Source: Lacticaseibacillus saniviri JCM 17471 = DSM 24301
GTDB taxonomy: Bacteria > Bacillota > Bacilli > Lactobacillales > Lactobacillaceae
Length of the DNA: 64,000 nt
Assembly: GCF_001311785.1 (NCBI RefSeq)
Contig: NZ_BBBX01000001.1
Coordinates: 1-64,000, forward strand
Reading direction: 5' to 3'
Below are positions 1 through 6,645 of the stretch, one piece after another (position 1 is the stretch's first letter; each line of letters starts with the position of its first letter). The position numbers and the translations under genes were made by a program. Under the pieces are notes generated by a model, which made no database searches, was not told the DNA's origin, and was given only the letters and a program-made list of their open reading frames with translations.

Positions 1-4
1 CAAT

Positions 5-370
5 TCAAGTATTTAAAAAAACGATAACGTTGTCACTATTAAGCGTTTCAGGTGGCTGAAAAGTATTCTCGAGGTTGGATTTCAGTGAGGGCACATGCTC
101 ATCGATACATTCCTGCCAAAATTTGACATGCTGGATATCAACCGGATTGGAACTTGTTGTGACATCGGGCGCCATGGCGGTTTGATTTGAATACCAACAT
201 AGGTAGAAGCGACCGGCGAAATTGATGGAGAAGATATGTTCCAGTTGCATGTGCTCTGGAATCAGAGTCGCATCAACTTCAGCTTGGTGTGACCGCAGAT
301 ACTGCATCCACTCTTTGGCGCGATCTATTTTGTCTGGGTAGACCGCAAACCCTTCAAGATCGATCAACAT
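5..370 (-). CDS. DUF6176-like small protein
   Basis: A 121-residue cytosolic protein of unknown function. It has no signal peptide or membrane segment and is rich in aromatic and acidic residues. The central FAGRFYLCWYSN segment and the later KFWQECIDEHV segment match my memory of the DUF6176 family, which often starts with a 'x-L-x-x-F-x-V-x-P-x-K' strand; here it reads DLEGFAVYPDKIDRAKEW. The start codon lies 2 bases after the stop of the carbonic anhydrase gene, so the two are almost certainly co-transcribed. The ribosome site is weak (AGAAGA), which fits translational coupling. Family assignment is from memory; the function is not known to me. Confidence 0.7.
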   Translation of the reverse strand: MLIDLEGFAVYPDKIDRAKEWMQYLRSHQAEVDATLIPEHMQLEHIFSINFAGRFYLCWYSNQTAMAPDVTTSSNPVDIQHVKFWQECIDEHVPSLKSNLENTFQPPETLNSDNVIVFLNT

Positions 371-372
371 GG

Positions 373-1017
373 CTATCTTCTTTCTTTGATTTGAAAAGCT
401 TGATACAGCAAGCGGCGATGGTTTCGCACTTGAATCTCGCGATTATTGGGCACAAAACTCGCCTGATAAGCTGCCAGCTGTTGTGGGCTCACAGTGAGTT
501 TTTTATCATCAATCAAATACCATTGAACGCCTTCGGTCAGTGGTGGGGTGGTCAACGAACCGATGTAGTGATACAGGTAGCCGTGACTGGGTAATAAAGT
601 CGTCAGTTCGAGTTCAATGGCCGTCGTGTGCCGCCGTTCAAAATGATTGAGAACTGACTGGAATGTCGCATTCGCCTTGCCCAAATAAATGGGCAAACCA
701 ATCACAGCGAGACCACCGACAGCTGATTGATGAACCAGATGCAGTTCAGCGACTACATCACTATTCACAAAGTGTTCTGCTGGGGCGTGAAAATGGGCTT
801 GCTGAAACTGAAATGGTTGCGCATCAATTATGGTTTGACCGATGCCGTTCAGGCGGATGCAGGTCGCATCGTCAATTTCTTGATTAATGCGCCAGGGCTG
901 CGTGATGGCCAGTTCGATGGCGTCAGCAGGAATGGCATCCGTGAGTGCAATCGGTGATTGTTGCTGACCGAAGTCATTAGGCCAGATGTTTTGGTGTTGA
1001 TAGTCGAGTTCAGGCAT
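373..1017 (-). CDS. alpha-type carbonic anhydrase
   Basis: Zinc enzyme for CO2/bicarbonate interconversion. The alpha-class signature is clear: the QQQSPI segment near the start, HFHAPAEH with the first two zinc histidines (about residues 75 and 77), ELHLVH with the third (about 93), and the YHYIGSLTTPPLTEGVQW substrate-pocket block. There is no signal peptide, so the protein appears cytosolic, whereas many bacterial alpha enzymes are exported. An upstream in-frame ATG at 1050 exists, but GGAGGGA sits 6 bases before the ATG at 1017, which I prefer. The length of about 214 residues is slightly short for the family but complete. It probably supplies bicarbonate for carboxylation and forms an operon with the DUF6176-like gene. 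Confidence 0.9.
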   Translation of the reverse strand: MPELDYQHQNIWPNDFGQQQSPIALTDAIPADAIELAITQPWRINQEIDDATCIRLNGIGQTIIDAQPFQFQQAHFHAPAEHFVNSDVVAELHLVHQSAVGGLAVIGLPIYLGKANATFQSVLNHFERRHTTAIELELTTLLPSHGYLYHYIGSLTTPPLTEGVQWYLIDDKKLTVSPQQLAAYQASFVPNNREIQVRNHRRLLYQAFQIKERR

Positions 1018-1086
1018 CGCTAATCCCTCCAATGTGTCAATTGTTTTCATTATTCACACACGTGGCGGCTGGTGCAAGATTTATGA

Positions 1087-1844
1087 TTAGTGGTGCAGCA
1101 ACCTTTGTTTCTGCTGGATGAACTCATCATGTGACAGTATGTGATCATTTTCCAACTGTTTCAGTTTGCGTAATTCATCCGCTATCCCAATTGGTGAGGT
1201 TGTAGTGGTATCATCAGCGAGGTAGGTCGTAATGGCACTGGTTAAGGCACTGATGATGCCAATGCCATTGACCATTAAGACAACGGCGGCGATGCGGCCC
1301 AACACCGTGTGCGGGGAGATGTCGCCATAGCCCACAGTCGTTGCGGTAACGACAGCCCACCACAGCGCATCGGCGTATCCCACATTCTCGGTCAATGAAT
1401 ACACGGCAGCTGAAACCAGGATTAAAACAGCCGATAACCACAGGTAGTAGATCAATCCTCCCTTGTGGAGAATCTTGTCCGCTTTTTCTGGAAAATACTG
1501 ATGATACCCACGAGATGGGTTAAGCGCAGTAATTTGGTTAACCGGACCAAGCGAAAGGCTCGCCCAAAACGGAAGAAAGCGAACATGGCGCTGAACGGAA
1601 TGATGGCCAGTAAATCTAGCAAGTTGTGGGTGAAGAAGGTCCACTTATTGCTTGCCCGAAAGAATCGCGTGAAATAATCGACGGCAAAAATAATCAGGAT
1701 GCCGAAGTCAATTTCAGCATATGGGGCTTTGGCCAAACTAATTTTGTTCAGATAATCGAGAATAACAAGTGCAATCGAGATGATAGCAAGCAAAGCAAAG
1801 ACGACATTATAGTAGCGGGTGAGTTTTGGCAGGTGACGTTTCAT
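1087..1844 (-). CDS. voltage-gated-type K+ channel (frameshifted in this sequence)
   Basis: Six-helix potassium channel of about 252 residues. An N-terminal membrane region is followed by an arginine-spaced S4-like helix (FGRAFRLVRLTKLLRLTHL), a pore helix and the filter TTVGYGD, then a last membrane helix and a short charged cytosolic tail. The S4 arginines every third residue indicate voltage sensing rather than a simple two-helix channel. The reading frame breaks at the T5 run 1483-1487; one extra base joins the ISIFQKK half to ADKILHKGG and gives a continuous protein. ATG 1844 is preferred over ATG 1856 because GAGG lies directly against the latter. It stands alone on the minus strand. 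Confidence 0.85.
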
Positions 1845-1994
1845 GGCAGTTCGCATCCTCGGTTCGGCATTAGTTGGATGGCGATCGTTAAAATTTCTCT
1901 GATTTTTGTTCGATATTTCGCCTAGGCACCGACAATGTGGTATCTTGAGTATCAAGCAAAACAATTATCGTTGAATATTAAAGGAGTCGCCATC

Positions 1995-2390
1995 TTGAAA
2001 TTATCATTAATCAAATTACCCGCCTTGTACAGTATCTTTTTCATTTTTTATCGCGCATTGGAATTAATTGGGGCGCTGGTCATGAACCTCAAAGCGTTCA
2101 GTTTACCAGCGGTTGGTGCGACTTTGATGCAGTGGGAGAGTTACTTGTGGTACATTGCCGCATTCGGGATTATCTTGCATTTGATTTCAGTTGCCCGCAG
2201 CCTCAATGACAATAATCGCATTGCTTACGGGAATACATTGGGTATTTGTGCTTTTATTGCCGACATTCTGATTCCAAACTACAGCATCTTCGCCCTGATT
2301 GGGCATGTCTTTGCGACACGTTTGATTTTGACAGGGGCCAATAATACGATTGAACCTGTCTCAGAGGGGAGCGGCCGCCATGCACTTTAA
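1995..2390 (+). CDS. small multi-pass membrane protein, unknown
   Basis: About 131 residues with three or four hydrophobic segments (YSIFFIFYRALELIGALVM, YIAAFGIILHLISVA, the NTLGICAFIADILI region and IFALIGHVFATRLIL). The TTG start is chosen because a perfect AAGGAG sits at 1981-1986, 8 bases upstream; the ATG further up at 1935 lacks a ribosome site. No catalytic motif or family is recognised. The 3' end overlaps the start of the next small gene by 11 bases, so the two are translationally coupled. Confidence 0.65.
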   Translation: MKLSLIKLPALYSIFFIFYRALELIGALVMNLKAFSLPAVGATLMQWESYLWYIAAFGIILHLISVARSLNDNNRIAYGNTLGICAFIADILIPNYSIFALIGHVFATRLILTGANNTIEPVSEGSGRHAL

Positions 2391-2538
2391 ACGCAACAAA
2401 GAACCAGAAGCACCACGGAGCAAAGACTATGATTTTGCGGAAATGGTCAAGGCGGCAAGAGAACAGCCAAAACAGTTCAGTCGCCTGCAGAAAGCTTTTG
2501 ACAAACTCAAAAAGAAGCCCAAGGGTAAGTCACTTTAA
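2380..2538 (+). CDS. small basic protein, unknown
   Basis: A 52-residue, strongly charged soluble protein with a lysine-rich C-terminus (KAFDKLKKKPKGKSL) and no membrane segment. The ATG at 2380 is preceded by GAGGGGAGC and lies inside the end of the previous gene. An earlier in-frame ATG at 2350 has no ribosome site. The composition would suit a small nucleic-acid- or membrane-associated protein, but there is no recognisable motif, so no function is proposed. Confidence 0.5.
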   Translation: MHFKRNKEPEAPRSKDYDFAEMVKAAREQPKQFSRLQKAFDKLKKKPKGKSL

Positions 2539-2598
2539 TTTACCTAGGAAGGTTTTCAGGCCTATAATGAAGCCACTTACATGAAGGGTGGTTATCTG

Positions 2599-2919
2599 AT
2601 GGCAGATGTTTTAATTTCAACAACCGAAAATATTCCGGGACATGATTATGAAGTGATTGGTGAAGTGTTTGGACTCACCACACAATCCAAGAACATGTTC
2701 AGTGACATTGGTGCGAGTCTGAAAAACATTGTCGGTGGGGAGATCAAGGCCTACACAGACATGTTACGCGAATCGCGGGAAACCGCCATTCAACGGCTCA
2801 AGGATGAAGCAACAAGCAAGGGCGCTGATGCCGTCGTGATGATGCGGTTTGATTCCGGCTCTATCGGCCAGGACATGCAGTCAGTGGTCGCATACGGAAC
2901 AGCGGTCAAGTTCAAGTAA
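2599..2919 (+). CDS. YbjQ/UPF0145 family protein
   Basis: A 106-residue protein of the YbjQ (UPF0145, 'putative heavy-metal-binding') family. Family marks visible are the [19 protein letters not shown] start, the [20 protein letters not shown] core, and [20 protein letters not shown] near the end. The family forms small oligomeric rings in known structures; its cellular role is unclear. The ATG at 2599 follows AGGGTGG; an ATG at 2581 is in frame but is not preceded by a ribosome site. The first intergenic hairpin repeat starts 9 bases after the stop. Confidence 0.85.
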   Translation: MADVLISTTENIPGHDYEVIGEVFGLTTQSKNMFSDIGASLKNIVGGEIKAYTDMLRESRETAIQRLKDEATSKGADAVVMMRFDSGSIGQDMQSVVAYGTAVKFK

Positions 2920-2928
2920 AAAGGAGTG

Positions 2929-3113
2929 TGTGACAAAAGACGCTTTGAGAATGAGGATTAACAAGGATTGATGTTAAAGCCAGAACTTAGGCTTTGAATC
3001 AATTCAGGTTAACCGGAATTCTCAGTCTTTTGGAACATGATTAATCTATTTGTTCGGGCATTAAAACAGGGGGGAAGTGACAAAATGCAGTTTTGTCACT
3101 TCCCCCCTGTTTT
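2929..3113. repeat. intergenic hairpin repeat, copy 1
   Basis: The gap between two convergent genes is filled by a sequence that recurs at 42375-42672. The left part (2934-3032) can fold into one long interrupted hairpin: CAAAAGAC pairs with GTCTTTTG, TGAGAAT with ATTCTCA, TTAAC with GTTAA, and an inner GATTGAT..AAAGCC arm with GGCTTT..ATCAAT. A conserved single-stranded spacer follows, then a strong terminator-type stem. Both copies run from just after a plus-strand stop to just before a minus-strand stop. Confidence 0.85.
3063..3113. terminator. bidirectional terminator of repeat copy 1
   Basis: Perfect 22-bp stem: the arm 3064-3085 (AAACAGGGGGGAAGTGACAA then AA) pairs with 3091-3112 around a 5-base loop. 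An A run on one side and a T run on the other allow use in both directions, ending ybjQ from the left and the small gene at 3119 from the right. Confidence 0.85.
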
Positions 3114-3118
3114 GGCAT

Positions 3119-3349
3119 TTATTCATCTAGTGGTAGCACTTGGGCCAAGACCTGATAGAGCAATGCTTCCGAGTATTCACGCTGCTCGGCCAGAATATAG
3201 TTGAGTTGATCCTCAAATGTGGCCTCAGGGACTGCTTTTTGCCAAGCAGCCAGACGTGCGCCAACTTGGTCTTCCGTGAATTCAGAAGAGACGACGGTTT
3301 CACTGGTTGTGGCAATCAGTTCGCGCAATTGTTCATTTGTGAGTGTCAT
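3119..3349 (-). CDS. small acidic protein, unknown
   Basis: A 76-residue soluble, mostly helical and acidic protein (LTNEQLRELIATTSETVVSS, later AEQREYSEALLYQVLAQVLP). The ATG at 3349 has an ideal AGGAGG 8 bases upstream; the in-frame GTG at 3358 is too close to that site. It stands alone and shares the 3349-3441 gap with the divergent mpg gene. No family is recognised. Confidence 0.6.
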   Translation of the reverse strand: MTLTNEQLRELIATTSETVVSSEFTEDQVGARLAAWQKAVPEATFEDQLNYILAEQREYSEALLYQVLAQVLPLDE

Positions 3350-3440
3350 GTGACTCACCTCCTATGTAAAATGCAATGATTAGCTGAATCAGACTTTCAT
3401 CAAGCGCTGGAATAAGCTATCATATTGAGGGTGACAGAGA

Positions 3441-4046
3441 ATGCAAAGTAATTGGTTTTTATCAGATACAACGGAAAATTTAGCGCGGGCGTTACTGGGT
3501 AAAGTCCTGACCGTCGATGGTATTGGTGGCTATATCGTTGAAACTGAGGCGTACCTGGGTCAAGTTGATGAGGCGGCACATGTCTTTGGTGACAAGCTGA
3601 CCCCCAGAACGCGTGCTTTGTATGCCGATCCTGGGACAATCTATGTCTATCAGATGCGGCAATACAGCTTGCTCAATGTTAGCACACAAGCCAAAGGAAC
3701 GCCGCAGGGAATTCTGATTCGCGCCATTGAACCAGCATTTGGGATTGCGACCATGCAGGAACGGCGGCAGCAACCCGTGACCAATTTAACTAATGGTCCT
3801 GGTAAATTAGCCCAAGCTCTGGCGATTACAGTTGCTGACACTGGTGGCATGATTAATCAAGACCGAATTCAGATTCATGAAACAGGGGCCAAGAAGGTGG
3901 CTAAAATCATGACGTCACCACGTATCGGTGTGCCTAACAAGGGCGAATGGACCGAGGCCCCACTGCGCTATTACGTCGCGGGCAATCCAGACGTATCCGC
4001 CATTAAAAAACAAACAATCACAACAACGAGAGGTTGGTTAACATGA
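3441..4046 (+). CDS. mpg: DNA-3-methyladenine glycosylase (AAG/MPG type)
   Basis: Removes alkylated purines such as 3-methyladenine, and hypoxanthine, from DNA to start base excision repair. The 201 residues match the AAG/MPG fold family (PF02245). The active-site stretch GGYIVETEAYLGQVDEAAH contains the catalytic glutamate, followed by TPRTRALYADPGTIYVY and NGPGKLAQALAI. The start follows GAGGGTGACAGAGA. The stop TGA overlaps the ATG of the next gene (ATGA), so it heads a coupled mpg-DUF3013-prmA-rsmE operon. Confidence 0.92.
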   Translation: MQSNWFLSDTTENLARALLGKVLTVDGIGGYIVETEAYLGQVDEAAHVFGDKLTPRTRALYADPGTIYVYQMRQYSLLNVSTQAKGTPQGILIRAIEPAFGIATMQERRQQPVTNLTNGPGKLAQALAITVADTGGMINQDRIQIHETGAKKVAKIMTSPRIGVPNKGEWTEAPLRYYVAGNPDVSAIKKQTITTTRGWLT

Positions 4047-4540
4047 CCACACAACAAAATTTATTAGATTACATTGGCGACAAGATGGACGGTTTGAGTT
4101 TCGACGGGGACTTGGATCTCAACTGGGATAAAGAAGCCCACGTTTTTGAACTCGAAATCACCATGTATGTTGAAGCACCAGGCAGTTTTGAAGTTGAAGA
4201 CCAAGATGGCCAATCCATCGAAGAAGGCGAAGTCGACTATTCAGACGCGATTTTGTTCTATGACAAGACACGCATGAACGGTGCCGACTATCAGGACAAT
4301 TATCTGGCTATCTTTGGCTTTGACGGCAAGAAGGGGATGCCACAAGCGACCCTTGATGCGCTGTTTATCTACCTTCAAAAGTTACTTGATGACGGTCAAA
4401 GCGATCTGTTCGACTTTGTGGACGGCACAAGCAAAGAAGATACCTTCGAATTAAATTTCGATGGGCCTAAGTACGAAGCTATTTTGGCCGAACAACCTGC
4501 CAGCGCACAAGCCAACAATGTGCCATACCCTAAGTATTAA
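4043..4540 (+). CDS. DUF3013 family protein
   Basis: A 165-residue, very acidic, tryptophan- and phenylalanine-containing soluble protein of the DUF3013 family, known to me as a lactic-acid-bacterial protein found upstream of prmA. Recognisable blocks are DYIGDKMDGLSFDGDLDLNW and EDTFELNFDGPKYEAILAEQ. The start is set by GAGAGG and by the ATGA overlap with mpg. No enzymatic motif is visible. Position suggests a role linked to ribosome modification or DNA repair, but that is only context. Confidence 0.8.
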   Translation: MTTQQNLLDYIGDKMDGLSFDGDLDLNWDKEAHVFELEITMYVEAPGSFEVEDQDGQSIEEGEVDYSDAILFYDKTRMNGADYQDNYLAIFGFDGKKGMPQATLDALFIYLQKLLDDGQSDLFDFVDGTSKEDTFELNFDGPKYEAILAEQPASAQANNVPYPKY

Positions 4541-4551
4541 GGAGCCCGCTC

Positions 4552-5502
4552 ATGCAATGGATTTCAGTGACGGTCGACACGACCACAGAAGCCGTTGAGG
4601 CGGTTAGCAACTTATTAATGGAAACAGGAGCGGAAGGTGTCAAGATTGATGATGCCGCAGATTTTGCCCACGAAACCATCAGCGATACCGGTGTATGGCT
4701 CGATCCTGACAGTTTTAAGCATCAGGAAAATGGCGCACAGGTGACCGCTTATTTCAGTGAACAAGTCAATGTGCCAGAGTTACTCCCTGAATTAACGCAT
4801 CGCGTGCACCAGCTGAGTGAATTCGGTCTTGATCCAGGTGCCGGTACCGTGAAAATGGCGGCCGTGGATGAGAAGGACTGGGCCAACACCTGGAAAAAGT
4901 ATTATCATCCCGTGCGGTTGAGCCGCTATCTGACCATCGTGCCTAGCTGGGAAGATTACCAGGTTGAACAGCAAAATGAACAGGTCATTCGTTTAGATCC
5001 CGGTCAGGCCTTTGGGACAGGGACACATCCAACCACACAACTGATGCTGGGTGCGCTTGAAACTTTGATGCGTGGCGGCGAAGAAGTCATCGATGTCGGC
5101 ACCGGGTCCGGTGTTCTGGCAATCGCGGCGGAATTACTCGGTGCAGATCACATTCTCGCGACCGATGTCGACCAAGTCGCGGTGGACAATGCGCAGAGCA
5201 ATTTGGCGCTGAATCCCGTGACCCATATCGACGTTATCGCTAACGACCTGTTGACGGGGATTGAGGCCCAAGCCGATCTTGTCTTAGCGAATATCTTGGC
5301 TGAAGTTTTATTACCACTGATTCCACAGGTACCAGCAGTCCTGAAGCCTAAAGGGCAACTCGTCTTATCAGGCATCTATTACGACAAGGCAGACGTGATC
5401 AAGCAAGCGTTAATCGACAATGGTTTAGCAGTCACGCAAATGCGCACGCTAGGCGACTGGGTGGCTTATGTCGCACAACGACCTGGAGCGGATGAATCAT
5501 GA
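4552..5502 (+). CDS. prmA: ribosomal protein L11 methyltransferase
   Basis: Uses S-adenosylmethionine to methylate ribosomal protein L11. The 316 residues have the family layout: an N-terminal substrate-recognition domain (about 1-100), a linker with DEKDWANTWKKYYHPVRL, then a Rossmann methyltransferase domain with DPGQAFGTGTHPTTQLML, motif I VIDVGTGSGVLAIAA and NILAEVLLPLIPQ. AAGGAG lies 7 bases before the ATG. The stop overlaps the next start (ATGA), coupling it to rsmE, a common pairing in Firmicutes. Confidence 0.95.
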   Translation: MQWISVTVDTTTEAVEAVSNLLMETGAEGVKIDDAADFAHETISDTGVWLDPDSFKHQENGAQVTAYFSEQVNVPELLPELTHRVHQLSEFGLDPGAGTVKMAAVDEKDWANTWKKYYHPVRLSRYLTIVPSWEDYQVEQQNEQVIRLDPGQAFGTGTHPTTQLMLGALETLMRGGEEVIDVGTGSGVLAIAAELLGADHILATDVDQVAVDNAQSNLALNPVTHIDVIANDLLTGIEAQADLVLANILAEVLLPLIPQVPAVLKPKGQLVLSGIYYDKADVIKQALIDNGLAVTQMRTLGDWVAYVAQRPGADES

Positions 5503-6238
5503 ATCGGTATTTCACAACGGACGCTGTCACGCTAGGTGAGACGTTGCAGCTGGATAAAACCATTGCTCACCACGCCATTAAGGTATTGCGCCAACAAGCC
5601 GGTGATCAATTTGAGTTGGTCGATGCCAATCACCGCGCTTTTTGGTGACAATCACGACCACTGAGCCACTTACGGTTGCAGTTGACCAGGACATTACCAA
5701 GCCGGTTGAGCTGCCCATTGATGTCCACATTATCTGTGGTGTGCCTAAGAGTGATAAAGCCGAATTAATCGTCCAAAAAGCGACAGAATTGGGCGTGGCT
5801 CACATCAGCTTCTTCAATAGTCAATGGGCCACGGCCAAATGGCAGCAGCCACGAGTTGCTAAGAAACTCGCTCGATTGCAGTCAATTGCACAAGGAGCGG
5901 CGGAACAGAGTCACCGCAACCGCATTCCGCAGGTCGACTTGCTCTCGTGGCAAGAGGTACAGCAGCAATCGGCTGACTTATTGACTGTGGCATATGAAGA
6001 ATCGGCCAAACAGGGTGAGGCAAAAGCTTTGATTCAAGGCTTACAGCAACATCCAAAGTCACTCGTCACGGTCTTTGGCCCTGAGGGGGGTCTAGCACCT
6101 GCTGAAGTGACACAATTAACGGCGGGCGGTTACATCACAGTTGGTCTCGGGCCTCGAATTTTGAGAACCGAAACGGCACCACTTTACTTACTGAGTGCGG
6201 TATCGGCATTCACTGAATTAGGAGGCTTTTATGCGTAA
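5499..6238 (+). CDS. rsmE: 16S rRNA m3U1498 methyltransferase (frameshifted in this sequence)
   Basis: SPOUT-class enzyme that methylates N3 of U1498 in 16S rRNA. The N-terminal PUA-like part begins MNRYFTTDAVTLGETLQL. The C-terminal knot domain shows KSDKAELIVQKATELGV, GAAEQSHRNRIPQ and the SAM-binding FGPEGGLAPAEV plus LGPRILRTETAPLY. The two halves are in different frames; adding one T at the T5 run 5639-5643 joins FW(stop) into AFLVTITT and gives 246 residues, the usual length. Start overlaps the prmA stop. Confidence 0.9.
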
Positions 6239-6544
6239 AATAGTCACACAACCATCAGCAATTATCGTTTATATCAGCGCCATCTGTGTTTTCCTGGTAC
6301 CTTTCTTGTTTCGAATCGTTGGCGCAAGCAGTGTCTTTCGCCTTGTGATCAGTTTCTTCGTCATTAATTTGATTCTCGCCTGGGCAATTGGGCGCATGAT
6401 GCGCAAATATCAATTGCGTTGGTGGGTCAGTTTGATCATGCCCATTCTTTTGCGGTCAATGTTTGGCTTCAATATGCGCCTTATAATTACTGGTTGGTGC
6501 CCATCTATTTAGTTGTCACTTGGCTGGTGTTACTCAAAGACTAG
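6231..6544 (+). CDS. small membrane protein (frameshifted in this sequence)
   Basis: Three- to four-helix membrane protein of about 104 residues, overlapping the end of rsmE by 8 bases with GGAGG just before the ATG. It starts MRKIVTQPSAIIVYISAI. The frame breaks at the T4 run 6448-6451; with one more T the end reads ILFAVNVWLQYAPYNYWLV and continues to a stop at 6542-6544, a natural hydrophobic C-terminus. Family not recognised. Confidence 0.6.
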
Positions 6545-6563
6545 CTTTTTGGTTAAGAATTAG

Positions 6564-6569
6564 TATAAT
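6564..6569 (+). promoter_or_regulatory. possible rel promoter (-10 box)
   Basis: A perfect TATAAT lies 77 bases before the rel start. No good -35 hexamer is present at 16-18 bases upstream (around 6541-6547), so strength is uncertain. Confidence 0.4.
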
Positions 6570-6592
6570 CTAACTTAAACACGGACACGCTG

Positions 6593-6621
6593 AAGCACGC
6601 AGAATGACTGTCGTGCTTTTC
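6593..6621 (+). terminator. hairpin with T run in the rel leader
   Basis: AAGCACG (6593-6599) pairs with CGTGCTT (6612-6618), followed by TTTTCTT. It lies after the putative rel -10 box and before the ribosome site, so it may end the upstream operon or act as an attenuator of rel. Confidence 0.5.
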
Positions 6622-6645
6622 TTGTATCAGAAGGGTTGAGAAAAT

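Noticed and set aside
1087-1844. Two separate genes (sensor half and pore half of a K+ channel)
   Set aside because: One added base at the T5 run joins them into a canonical six-helix channel with no internal ribosome site at the break.
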